A stretch of 64,000 bases of DNA from Eledone cirrhosa. Lineage: Eukaryota > Mollusca > Cephalopoda > Octopoda > Eledonidae. The stretch spans positions 187,344,040 through 187,408,039 of the forward strand of contig OZ024743.1 of assembly GCA_964016885.1 (NCBI GenBank), written 5' to 3'. A program made the translations under genes and the position numbers. The number at the start of each line of letters is the position of its first letter. Within the stretch, counting starts at the first letter, position 1. Positions 34,353 through 45,159 of the stretch are shown piece by piece. The notes below the pieces were generated by a model, which saw only the letters and a list, made by a program, of their open reading frames with translations, was not told the origin of the DNA and ran no database searches.

Positions 34353-35404
34353 ATACACTATATTTTATAGCTTGATTCCTCTTTTTGTTTTATATTTCTT
34401 CAAATCTTGCATCCATCATAGTAGAAAAAAAGCGCAGATTGGTAGAATATATATTGGTAAATACTTATGATGAAAAGTGGATTGATCAGTGGAAACTAAT
34501 TTGATCTGCTTTAGATATAAGCTAAGATTTTTATATCTCCAGATAATCACTTTTAACAAAGATTGTTTCCTTTTAGAATAAGCTAACCCCAAATGAAATT
34601 AAATAAGAGAAAATATTGTTTCCCATAGTTGAGTTAGGTTATCCTGTCAAATTAATAGGGCTTTCTGTCCACATTTATTGATCTATTACTTGATGATGAG
34701 ATTGTTTATGTAAGTCTGCAAAGTTAGATATTTATATGAAATATTGGATTGTTTTGGAACAGGATGACCTTGCAAGTATTATTCATTCAAGTATAAAATG
34801 TTTAAGTCTTTTAGATTAATTGAAGCAAGTACAGTAATTGGTCTTGCTAAAACAAAGAATGTAAGACATAGTAGTTAGATTTAAATCTAAAATCTAACAC
34901 AAGTATTATGTTAAATCCTTAACCAAGACACATTGCATTCAAAATAGGACTTATCAATCATGAGCACACTTATTGCATTATGCTCCTAATTTAGCCACAT
35001 TAAACTGCTGCCTGAGCTTGTGAAGCTGGAAACAGGTTCTATTATCATATCAATATTGAGCAGTTAATGGAAGAATGAGCAACTGATTTGTGAAAAATAA
35101 TGTTTACATCAATTGAAGTTTTCAAATAACCATATAATTCATACTAACATAGAAATGTTGATGTAAATGTAATAGAATTGCAAAAGAAATATGCTTTACA
35201 TATCGGCAACAAAAAAGCACATTTGTAGGGGTGTTATATAGTTAGCTCAATCAACCTTTGAACATAACTGGAGTGAATTTATTTGCTATCGATTTGATTC
35301 CCCTGCATGGCATTTTGAGGAAATATCTCCTACCAAAGACTCAGATTGATGAATAACTTATGAGTGTAATTTGTTAGATAGAAACAATGTAGAAGCATAT
35401 AATG

Positions 35405-35466
<62 letters not shown>

Positions 35467-36482
35467 TGTGAATGTGTGTGTGCATGTGTGTGTGTATGTG
35501 TGTGTGTTTGTGTGTGTATATTTAAAAAAAACCTTATTCAGTAATTTTATGGATTACTGAAGGTGGTACCAATATGAAAATACTATGCCAAAGCCGAGTA
35601 TATATATTAAGTTTAACATGACGAAATTTCACTGAAATGCTTTTATTGATTATTGACTCTTATGTATGTTTCACAGATGTTATAGACCCAGCTCAGTTAT
35701 ATATATTCCACTTGATGTTGAATGCCCTGAGATATAATTGTTTTTAACTGAATCACCATGTGTGATGAGCAGATTGATACTTAGTTGGGTCTATAACATC
35801 TTTATGGCCCTTGAGAAAATCATCTGCAAAATATATGCAATGGTTGATAATCAATGAAAACGTTTAAGTAAAATATCATCATGTGTGTGTGTGTGCTAAT
35901 CCACTGCTATAAAAAAAAATGGATAAAATAATAAGATATATTAGTTACATAGTGCAGTACATATGAGTGATACATATAAAATAATCCCTGCCCCCTTCTC
36001 TGGTCATACATAGGGCTATTCAGGTTATGTCCATATTGATTTATGATTGTTTGGTTGGAATGGAACCCAGGTGTAAATCAGAGAGTAGATATATATATAT
36101 ATGTGCATGTGTGTGTGTGTGTGTGTAATTATATATGTGTAGATATTTTAGTTGATTTATACCAGACAGAGAGAGACAAAGGTCCTTAACTCTAGATGTA
36201 GGTGTACCATTCTGACACACATGTATCTTTAGCCTTTTAATCCTGGTAGAGTCAATCTTTCTTCAGGCCTGAATACAGCTAATTTCTCCCAGAGAAAGGA
36301 AGAAAGTGAAAGAAATACAGAGTAAAAATCGATCTGGTACCAAACTGGTAATTTATTTATTGAGCTTAAAAGGATGAAAGACAAAGTTAACCTTGCTGGG
36401 TTTTGAAGTTTGAATGCAGTGAACCAGAACAATTTTAATATTATGCCCCAATAACTCAGCAAATTTGCTGCCCTGATTTATA
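34353..36482. other. Unassigned AT-rich DNA
   Basis: Contains a (TG)n tract at about 35418-35520 and an imperfect inverted repeat at about 35640-35865 (GATGTTATAGACCCAGCT against AGTTGGGTCTATAACATC). A degraded SINE-like piece lies near 36355-36460 (AAAGACAAAGTTAACC on the plus strand). No gene recognised. Confidence 0.5.
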
Positions 36483-36800
36483 TCTTCTTCTTTGTCTTCT
36501 TCACCCACTTATTCCTGAGATGGTCATGGGGTTGAGTTATCAAACACTCTTTCCAGCAGGTCCTGTTAGAAGCAACTGTATCCAACTGATCTGACTGGAT
36601 CTCCAAGTATGACCAGCTAAACTCATGTATGTTATCCCACCATCTTGTTCGAGGTCTATGCCTGGCCTCCTACCAGTTGGTTTTGCCCATAAAATCTGTT
36701 CAGTAATTCTTTCTTGAGACATTTTAACCACATGCCCATAGTATCGGAGCTGTGATCTCTCAATCTGGAGAAGTAGCAGCTCCACCTCGAGTGACTCTCT
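36483..36800 (-). mobile_element. LINE C-terminal fragment with AAG-type tail
   Basis: The minus frame reads LLLLQIERSQLRYYGHVVKM, then SQERITEQILWAKPTGRRPG, the same protein end as at 10.96, 39.24 and 52.1 kb. A frameshift follows. TTCTTCTTTGTCTTCTTC on the plus strand is the complement of the tail. Confidence 0.75.
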
Positions 36801-37690
36801 GATATATATCAATATAGGATATAAGAATATATACATTAGTGAGATAACTAAGTAAAAAGGTACTTTAGAAAAGAAACTGCTTGCATCAGGTTAAACAATT
36901 CATTGTGATTCTGTTAGTAATATAGTGAATCAGTGACTAAACTATTGGAAACCTATAGCCAATGACACTATTGATCACAAAGCACAATATACAAATAATA
37001 AAGGATGAAAGATCTCAAGTAGTATTTAAGTTTAGAATATAGAGATAGAAAACGAAAGAATTTAAAAAGCATTCTATTATTCTTCCCACTCCACCACAAT
37101 AGATAACGAGTGAAGTAGTATGAATAAAATAAATATTCACATCGTAATTTTAGATTTTTATCAGGCCTATCTAAACTGAAATATTTTCTTGGATCTAGAG
37201 TGTTTACCTAGAAAACATTATGATGTGCTTTTCTTTATACATGGGAGATTTAAAGTATATCATTCTACATAATGAATAAACTACATAGCAAATTAGATGT
37301 AGATAAATGAATTAAATATCCTGCATCCTCTCCACTCCAGTAAGTGAATTGTTTTGCTGGAATGGTTTCAATACTTTAGAGAAAATATAGTTTATCATGA
37401 TAACTGTTGGTTCTATAAATTATACAGTTTATATTTGATTCAATAATAATATTCTGTTTGATTGTATAAATTATTCTTTATTTCTTCCTTAGATATATAT
37501 TTTTATATCTTGGTTTGTGTGATATGGAAGTTTGTTGGTTCTATTTTTATTTCATTAGATTGTATTAGGTTGTACATCTTAGTGCTATTTTGATTGTGAT
37601 GTGCCCCAGGGGTATTTGGCCTTCTGTTGTACTCATTATACAGAAAATGAGAGAGGGTGATTGTTGTAATCATTTCAGCATCAGAGACAA
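36801..37690. other. Unassigned AT-rich DNA
   Basis: No recognised feature. Confidence 0.45.
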
Positions 37691-37835
37691 AATGCCTTTT
37701 CGTATTTAGTTATGTCAACTTTTCCTTTCATCTTTGATGAAATAGAGTACTAGTAGAGTACTGGGATCAATATAATCAAATTCCCTTTTCCCCAGAGTTG
37801 CTGGTCTTGTGCTCATGCTAAGAAAAATTTTAGTA
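37690..37835 (+). mobile_element. Degraded tRNA-derived SINE
   Basis: AACTTTTCCTTTCATC, GAAATAGAGTACTAG and TTGCTGGTCTTGTGC align with the OR1/OR2 body and tail. The head is not recognisable. Confidence 0.55.
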
Positions 37836-37894
37836 AAGAAAAATACACCTCATTGATTGTTTGCCAACATCCTGAGATGTGAGGAACAGAGGCA

Positions 37895-38905
37895 CGGAGT
37901 GTTCCACATTGCAAGGTGAAGTTGATAACAATCAAAGAGATGAAAAATGGTAAAGCAGTGGGACCATCAGAGATAGTTGCTGAGATGCTAAAAGAATTTA
38001 GGAGAAGTAGGAGTCGAACTAGTAACCTGCATAGTCAATCCGGTAATACAGGTCAGTGCTTTACCCAATGACTGGGGCAGCAGTACAATTGTAAATTGCT
38101 ACAAGGGCAAAAGTGATGCCCTAGAGAGGAGCAACTATAGAGGAATGAAACTAATGGACCAAATTATGAAAGTGATGGAAAGAGTTATAGTGTAACTAAT
38201 TCAAGAAAGAGTCAAATTACATGAGATGCAGTTTGATTTCATGCCTGGCAATCCATTAAAGATCTAGAAAATAAGCTCTGACTCTAGAAACAGAATTTAG
38301 AATTAAAAGGCTTGAGAGTAAACTTAGCCAAAACTATAGTGCTAGTGAGTAGGAGAGAAGATAGGACCCAAATTCCTTTGAGGGAAGTGGCCCTGCTCAA
38401 TATGTAGAAGGTGAGTAGGCATAAACTCCATATGATGTACACAATGTAAATCTCGGGTACTCAAGAGATATAGTGGAATAGCAGGAAGACTCTGTAGAAG
38501 ATGCATGGGGGTAACAGAGGGGAAGATAGCCAGTGATGTAAGCTTATTCCAGTCACAAGAAGGTCCCATAGAAATGGTTGTTAGCTTCTGCTATCTAGGT
38601 GATGTAATTAGCAATAGAGGAGGGTGCTCTGAGAAAGTAATAGCTAGAATAAGTATTGGACAGAAAAAGTTCAGCACTACTCCCACTGTTGACCACAAAA
38701 TGTTTCTCAATACATAAAAAAGGACGACTGTATGATGCCTGTGTGCGAAGGTTGTGAGTGTGAACCTCAACTCACTGAAATTCTCAGTGGCGATGACAAA
38801 GGATCATGATGTGGGAAGAGATGCCATAGTGAGAAGGATCCATCAAACCCATGCATGTGTAGAAAAGTGGACGTAAAAATGCTGCTGCTGCTGATGATGA
38901 TATAT
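37895..38905 (+). mobile_element. RTE LINE, decayed
   Basis: ATGAAAAATGGTAAAGCAGT encodes MKNGKAVGPSEIVAEMLKE, the start of the RTE reverse transcriptase core. CTACAAGGGCAAAAGTGATG and the following lines match CYKGKGDALERSNYRGMKLM. The catalytic middle is deleted (about 38260), and the copy resumes with EFRIKRLESKLSQNYSAS, the zinc-finger region and CYLGDVISNRGGCSEK. The end is CTGCTGCTGATGATGAT. Many small deletions. Confidence 0.8.
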
Positions 38906-39056
38906 ATACATATATATATATACATATAAAAAATATATATTTATGCATTTTTAGTATTAATAATAAATATTCGATCTACGGGTTTATATATACTTATATC
39001 CAATCCTTATTCAGTTCTCTTTGGATTTTGGTCTTTGTATTTATTATTACTATATA

Positions 39057-39226
39057 AAGGGCGGTAGAGGGTCGGACGGCATGCTTTCTAGCATAGTTAC
39101 GTCCCTTTATGTTCTGAGTTCAAATCCCGCCGAGGTTGACTTTGCCTTTCATCCTTACGGGGTCGATAAAATAAAGTACCAGTAATACACTGAGTAATTG
39201 CTGGCCTTGTGCCTAAAGTAGAAACA
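39057..39226 (+). mobile_element. OR2-type SINE with 14-base target duplication
   Basis: The head AAAGGGCGGTAGAGGGTCGG lacks about 15 bases around the A-box-like segment; body and tail are regular. ATTATTACTATATA stands at 39043-39056 and 39227-39240. Confidence 0.93.
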
Positions 39227-39240
39227 ATTATTACTATATA

Positions 39241-39460
39241 TATCTTCTTCATCTTTACCCACTTATTTCTGAGAGGGTCATGGGGGAAGAGTCTTCAAGC
39301 ACTCCTTCAGTAGGTCCCCTGTCAAAAGCAACCATCTCCAACTGATCAGGCTGGATCCCCAAGTGAGACCAGCCAAGCTGATGGATGTTTTCCAAACAGC
39401 CAGCTCAGAGTCTATCCCTGGGTCTCCTGCTGGTTGGTTTTGCTCAAAAAGCATATATAT
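39241..39460 (-). mobile_element. LINE C-terminal fragment with AAG-type tail
   Basis: On the minus strand: AGDPGIDSELAVWKTSISLA and TWGSSLISWRWLLLTGDLLK, a frameshifted version of the peptide at 52.2 kb. It begins directly after the SINE target duplication. Confidence 0.7.
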
Positions 39461-39467
39461 ATAAACA

Positions 39468-39625
39468 AAGATAGTGTGGTAAGATACCAAGTGGACCATA
39501 ATGCACCAGAGTACTCGATACTTAGGGTAGTGGAGTGGGTAATAGGAAAAGAGTCAGGACCTCGACAGCTGAGCTCCAGCTGTTTTGACACCTAGGTTCA
39601 ACAGTTCAGATCTAGCTGTCGAAAC
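39468..39625 (+). repeat. Dispersed foldback repeat family, copy D
   Basis: GTGGTAAGATACCAAGTGGA, GCACCAGAGTACTCGATACT and GACAGCTGAGCTCCAGCTGT match the 17.6 kb repeat. The end AGCTGTCGAAACGGCGG partly pairs with the start of the CAGCT stretch. Confidence 0.7.
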
Positions 39626-39634
39626 GGCGGCCGG

Positions 39635-39635
39635 A

Positions 39636-39705
<70 letters not shown>
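39635..39705. repeat. (CA)n(TA)n(TG)n palindromic microsatellite
   Basis: CA repeats, TA repeats and TG repeats arranged symmetrically. Confidence 0.95.
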
Positions 39706-39894
39706 ATGGTGTATGCAAACTTGGGAAAATTAACAAAGAGAGGACAAGATAACAAATGAAAACAAGGCAAAATGAAAAACAATTTTTTAAGGGGAAACCT
39801 TGAAAAATTATCTTTTGAGAATAAAAATACAAATGAAAGACACAGAACTCCAGGGACATTGGCCAATGAGATGGACTTTGGCAGTTTCAACTGA

Positions 39895-40250
39895 CTGTGG
39901 TGGATTGGAGCCTAAATTGATCGCTTGGCATGGCAAGAGAGCCGGAGTGTAGCAAAAGCTGATTACAGACGATGAAATATGGGATGCAATGGGTAGCTGT
40001 ACAAGAGGCAAATTGCTTGGGTTGGATGGTCTGATTTATGAGCTTTACACAAACATGCTAGACTTATTCAGAGACATTCTTGAGAGACCCTTGGAGTCTC
40101 CCCAATTTTGGGGAATTTATGTTTGATTTTTTTAAAGGATTATTTCTTGGTCTTTTATTTTACACCCCCCTCCCACACTGTCCCATCCTGAGCCATCTTA
40201 AATGTTTTCTTAATGTGAGCCTTGTGTAGCTAATAAAAAAATCATTATTT
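39895..40250 (+). mobile_element. Internally deleted Tx1-like LINE
   Basis: Bases 39950-40080 encode KLITDDEIWDAMGSCTRGKL and LGLDGLIYELYTNMLDLFRD, matching the start of the RT region of the copy at 1 kb. The DNA then passes at about 40082 directly into GAGACCCTTGGAGTCTCCCC and TTTTGGGGAATTTATG, the 3' UTR seen at the end of the 31.1 kb copy, and ends TAGCTAATAAAAAAATCATT. The rest of the RT and the C terminus are missing. Confidence 0.75.
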
Positions 40251-40261
40251 TTAACAACCTT

Positions 40262-40462
40262 TAGAGCAGTGAATTAGTAAAGTCATTAAAGCATTGGACA
40301 AATGTTTATCAGTATTTGTCTCTTTATGTTCTGAGCTCAAATACTACAGAAGTCAAATGATTCTTTCATCCTTATATTAAACTAAAATACTGGGGTCAAC
40401 ATAGGTAATTATCTAACCCCCCCAGGTTTTGGGTTTGTGTCTAAATTAGAAAGTATTATTTT
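40262..40462 (+). mobile_element. Degraded tRNA-derived SINE
   Basis: AAGTCATTAAAGCATTGGAC, TTATGTTCTGAGCTCAAATA (B-box-like) and TTTGGGTTTGTGTCTAAATT follow the head-to-tail order of the OR1-like family. Confidence 0.55.
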
Positions 40463-41077
40463 TGATAAAATTTATACTTGTACTGCACCTGAGCACTGTA
40501 CACAACAATTTCATTATATCATATATATTTCATTTATATTTATTTACTGTAAATATTTAATAATATTTACTTTTCCTCACTTTTATATTCCCTTCTGACA
40601 TTCATCCATATGGACAATTACCCTATTCCCCTTCTGTTACAAGTTCCTCCCTAACTGACCATCTCTATTTACTTCTATCTACTGACTACAACTTTCTCCA
40701 CCACTCTCTCACTCCCTACTCACAAATATTTTCCTCCACCTCTCTAGACCTGAAACGCTACACTCAGGCTATTGTTTGTTTTGGAAACTCTCACTCTCCC
40801 TTCCCCATCCTTACCCCACTGCCTCTCTCCAAGCTCATTCTAGTATATATATATACAGACTAAACCAACAAGAATTTATTACTTCTCTGAAGTGGCTTAG
40901 TGAACACTTGATTTACTGAAAACTGTTTTTACTTATGTATGTTTTGTTACTGGTTTCTGTCATTAGGTGCTGACCATGCTGGGGCACTACCATGATTTAA
41001 TCAATTACATTAATCTCACTACATATTTTTTCATGTGATACTTATTTATTATTCAATGTTTTGTCAAACTGCTAGAT
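40463..41077. other. Unassigned DNA
   Basis: Partly C/T-rich around 40620-40830; no feature recognised. Confidence 0.4.
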
Positions 41078-41911
41078 CAGTGATTCTCAACGTGGTCCAT
41101 GTGGACCACTGGTGGACCACATAGCATTTCTAGTGGTCCACAGAGAATTCGTAGCCATTTCACAAAAATGTAACTAATATAATATTTTGTTTAATTACAC
41201 ACATGTCCATTATATTTGAAAATTTCGAAATTACGTAGGTATTATGCAGTGCTATATTTATTTTATTTTTTATTCATATAAAAAATGGTACTTGTAACGA
41301 ATGTATGTACCGTGAAATCTTTGTTGATAACTAAAACGGACAGACAGATGGACATTTGGCAAATTATAGTAAGATATTCAAGAGAATAGCAAAGACTCGG
41401 TACATATATCTGCCACAAGGACCAAAAAAATTATTCCTATGCTAATAGATCACTACACAATATTGTTTGATAATAAATTTGATATTTCTAATTTATAGAA
41501 ATAAAGTATTTATTATTTTTATTTTTTTTCATATCAGTTGTAAGAATGTCTGAACCAACTGCTAAAATGGCAAAACTGAGGAATTACACAGATTTTATCA
41601 TGTTTGGCTTTGTATCTGTAGACTCAAAACCTGTGTCTTGAATGTGGTGCCATCTTGACAAATCATTCCATGAAGAAAGTTAAGCTGGAGCAGCACCAAA
41701 AATCAAAGCATCCATCATCTGTTGGTAAAGATAGGGAATATTTTGAGAATAAAAATAAAAGACAGCCAGTCAAACTATCCGACTTTGTAAAGAAGTTGAA
41801 TACTCCAAAAGCAAAGACACTCAAACCAAGTTATTTGGTCTCTGAAATTAGCACCTCAGATTTATGGTGAGAAGCTTGTCAAGCCTACTATGATAGCTTT
41901 TGCAAATGAGA
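41078..41911 (+). mobile_element. hAT transposon, 5' part
   Basis: The terminus CAGTGATTCTCAACGTGG is a typical hAT terminal inverted repeat, followed by subterminal repeats of GTGGACCAC. About 470 bases of leader precede a transposase start. The element is interrupted near 41912 by an RTE LINE, and no right terminus was found downstream. Confidence 0.75.
41546..41911 (+). pseudogene. hAT transposase N terminus with BED-type zinc finger (ZBED5/SCAND3-like)
   Basis: The ATG at 41546 opens MSEPTAKMAKLRNYTDFIMF, then GFVSV. A two-base loss shifts the frame before CLECGAILTNHSMK, and HQKSKHPS completes a C-x2-C...H-x4-H BED-like finger that binds transposon ends. It continues EYFENKNKRQPVKLSDFVKK to about 41870, then after another shift YGEKLVKPTMIAFANE. 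The RNase-H-like catalytic domain and the dimerisation domain are absent. Confidence 0.75.
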
Positions 41912-42440
41912 ACTGTTTCTGGCAAGTTTTCCATGGCTGGATGCCCTTCCTAACACCAACCACATTTACAGTGTGGACTGGGAGCTTTTTTGTCGTGTCA
42001 CCTACATGACCACTTTACAGTGAATGGAAGTGAAAAGATAGAATAGGGTGTGTGGGGTGGGGTGTTTATTGGGTTAAGAAGTGCCTACTGACTGTAGGTT
42101 TAAGTTTGTATGTATAGGGAAGTTGGGTCTTCTGTATAACTGCATAGCACCAAAATCTCAATCCAGGTACATTGTCTTCGAGAGGTGTAAGTGAGCAAGT
42201 GAGCAAGGTCAGTTTTTATCACCTCATCCCAGATTTTTCTCAGTCTACCCACTACGTAGTTTCCATCAATTTTAATCGCTCTGCAGTTGTTGTCCTTCAT
42301 ACACATCACATGTCCATACCAAAGCAATTTCCTCTCCTGCACACAACATTTAATACCTCTTATGCTTAGTTTCTCTCTCAATTCGTTTATGCTTTGCTGT
42401 TCGTGTACATTACTATGACACATCCATCAGAGCATTTATA
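41912..42440 (-). mobile_element. RTE LINE fragment inside the hAT element
   Basis: The minus strand carries MCHSNVHEQQSINELREKLS, GIKCCVQERKLLWYGHVMCM and IDGNYVVGRLRKIWDEVIKT, then the 3' UTR. It ends within GGAAAACTTGCCAGAAACAG and lacks the last 80 or so bases with (GAT)n. Confidence 0.8.
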
Positions 42441-42458
42441 TTTATCTATATTTATATA

Positions 42459-42605
42459 ATGGGCTTCTGCAGTTTCCATCTTACAAATTTCATTTATAAA
42501 GCCTTGATAAACCCAAAGCTATTAGAGAAGACATTTGACCAAAGTAGTGGGCTGCAGGATTGAACCAAGAACTATGTGACTGTGAAGCAAACTCCGTAAC
42601 CTCAC
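42459..42605 (-). mobile_element. tRNA-derived cephalopod SINE (Ceph-type)
   Basis: On the minus strand: GAGGTTACGGAGTTTGCTTC, GTTCTTGGTTCAATCCTGC (B-box-like), then CAAATGTCTTCTCTAATAGC, TTTATCAAGGCTTTATAAAT and GTAAGATGGAAACTGCAGAA. The last parts match the conserved body of SINEs described from squid and cuttlefish, from memory of the family. Confidence 0.65.
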
Positions 42606-42790
42606 ACCCAAGCATGCACCTAGGGTATGGTGAGGGAGCCAGTTTAGTCACCAACTACTTACCATGTGGTACTGGGTTATATGGTAGCAGGAGCAGGCAG
42701 AGGCCTATGCTGACTATATATATTTACTATATTATAAATATTGAGTCCTTATTTGTTTGTGGACTACTAATATCACTGGACCCAGACCTA

Positions 42791-42797
<7 letters not shown>

Positions 42798-42825
<28 letters not shown>

Positions 42826-42826
42826 A
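42798..42826. repeat. (TA)n(TG)n microsatellite
   Basis: A short TA tract followed by TG. Confidence 0.9.
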
Positions 42827-42889
42827 TACCCGGGTTCAATCGGGGTTAACAACAGTAAGTGAAGTTCTCAATACATTAGTAGATTATAT

Positions 42890-42985
42890 ACAAAATTTAA
42901 TATAGAAATAGCCTCTACAGGACTAGAACTGTTTCATTCCTGACGTTTTCTTTCGAATGAAACAGTTCTAGTCCTGTAGAAGCAA
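42890..42985. repeat. Foldback repeat related to 17.9 kb
   Basis: CTCTACAGGACTAGAACTGT, TTCATTC faces GAATGAAACAG, TTCTAGTCCTGTAGA, with an inner loop CTGACGTTTTCTTTC. Arms are about 35 bases. Confidence 0.85.
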
Positions 42986-42991
42986 TTTCTT

Positions 42992-43042
<51 letters not shown>

Positions 43043-43049
43043 TTTTATA

Positions 43050-43890
43050 TATATATATATTTATATATATATATAATTTGTATTTGGTTTAAAATAGGTA
43101 TGCTATATTCCTGCATGTCATACAAAGCACTAAAAGGGATGGCATCAAGAAGGGCATCTAGCTCTAAAACATTTCTTCGGACATCCCCTCCAACCCATGC
43201 CCAAATGGGAAAGTGAATATAAAAATACTGTTGAGGATGATGATATAAACAAATGAATATCTTGAAATGTTACATAAAAATCACTAAAATAAAAACATAC
43301 ACAAAGAATTCTGATCCGTCTTTATCATCGTAATGATTGTTATGTCATTCTTAGAAAGTCTTTTCAGAAACCCTGAGGCGAAGCTGATGTCAGCATTCAA
43401 GCATTGATTTGCTCTGAAAGTGTGCTAAGATATTAATCAAAATCTTGTTTGATAAAGAAGACATATGAAGACAACTATCTGAAGAAATCCATGTTTAATA
43501 GCAATGATTCTTCACTACTGAAATATACTGAAATACAGAAACATGATCACAATGATAGCATTTGAACTTCTAATGTTACCACTATGAACATCTATCATCT
43601 GAAGATAAGATGTATATTGGCAATCTGCCAATATATAGTGTCATTTCAATTCATTAATTGGTCAATATAAACAATTTCATCTGGAGAAAAACACAAGCGG
43701 TGCATATATTTAGAATGTTATATACATAAACTATATAATATATATGTATGTATGTATGTATGTGTGTGTATATATGTATGTGTGTATTTATTTATGTATG
43801 TATGTATGTATGCATGTATGTATGTAGTTAGTTGTGTCTAGAGTATGAAAAACTCTGTAATATTAGTGATCTACATAATAAACGTTAGTG
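43050..43890. other. Unassigned DNA
   Basis: A (TATG)n-like tract lies at about 43740-43830. An RTE-like end fragment may be present at 43135-43245 (GGCATCAAGAAGGGCATCTA...GATGATGATA). Otherwise nothing recognised. Confidence 0.45.
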
Positions 43891-43892
43891 AT

Positions 43893-44243
43893 TATAACAA
43901 AATACTGGTGTGTATGAATATAACAAAAGACGTGGTTTGTGTGTATAATATTTAATCAACAATTTGTGGTTATAGAGAACAGTATAGTTGACATGTCAAT
44001 GAATAGATGAAAGAATGAAGCAAAGTTATTTGTTACCGTTTGGTTGCCAGGCGAACGCGCCTGGCCGAAGACGCCTGGTCGAAGGCCAGGAGATGAAAGG
44101 GCAAAATGAGAGATACGGAGCTTAAAGTTATTCCCCTTATAGGGTTGGAACGGAAGTGACAGAAAGGGTTCTACTTCCTATCTAGAGAGCGTTAATCTAT
44201 TGGTGATGTGAGTGTCACAACAAGGGAGGCAACTCCTGCTACA
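43893..44243 (-). mobile_element. Solo LTR with 4-base target duplication
   Basis: A full LTR of the family at 3353-3737, read on the minus strand from TGTAGCAGGAG to TTTTGTTATA. TGAT precedes (43889-43892) and follows (44244-44247) it. The hairpin GCCAGGCG...CGCCTGGCC is present. It is more diverged than the pair at 1.8-3.7 kb. A solo LTR arises by recombination between the two LTRs. Confidence 0.85.
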
Positions 44244-44247
44244 TGAT

Positions 44248-45150
44248 CTACATATTAGTGATCTACATAAAAAAGTTAGTGTTAGATCTACATAAAAAAG
44301 TTAGCACCTTTGTTCCTTGCCCCAGGGAAGATTCTATTATTTCTATCTTGTGAGCTGCATAAAGCACCTTTGCACAGGAAATACTTTTATCGCATACATT
44401 TTCTCCACTATCAAGAATCTGCATTTTCCATGTGACACTCTCCATGTTTTACCTTTGACTTTGTAATTGTTGTGTATCATAATGATATCTCAGATATACA
44501 CAATATTTTGGCAAATATAAAAAGCTTTTTTGGAGCTGCAGTATACATCTGAAAACATTGGTATATGCAAGCTCAAAACAAAAACAAAATTGCTGGAGAA
44601 CTGTGGAAGAAGCTAAATGATTATCAACTGGGTAGTAGGAAGAAACATATTATATTTAAGGTCTATGAGGTTAAAGCAGCCATCCTAGGTTATAAGACGC
44701 AAAGAAATCAGGAATGATTCAATGATAATGATGTTGAAGTTGAAGCAATGCTCAAGAAAAAGAACAATTGTTTAAGTTCCTAAAATCAGATATACCAGTA
44801 AATCAGAAAAAATGTATGTGGATAAAATGAGTTGCTGTGAAAGGTAATCTGCAGCATAAGGAAACCCTGCTGAAATAAAAGCATTGGCAGAAAGGAAGGA
44901 TATTTATTGCATGTATGATCTGATGAAACAGGTATATAGGCTTCAGAATTCACCAATGTTTAATTTAAAAGAATCAAAGTACATTTGGGAATATTATGAA
45001 ATTCTGAACTGAGCATTTTACAAATCCTTTTAGGAATTCCTTCAAACGACTACCCCAAACAATACTCTGATACTACAACTTACTGCAAACTACTGATGAG
45101 ACTTGCAACTGGAGCAAAGCACCAGCCAGTCAGAGGATGACTTAATGGCA
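44248..45150. other. Unassigned DNA, possibly decayed LINE
   Basis: GATCTACATAAAAAAGTTAG is tandemly repeated near 44250-44300. Downstream frames are full of stops. It precedes RTE-like coding sequence on the same strand and may be its decayed 5' part, but I see no endonuclease motif. Confidence 0.35.
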
Positions 45151-45159
45151 GAACAACTC

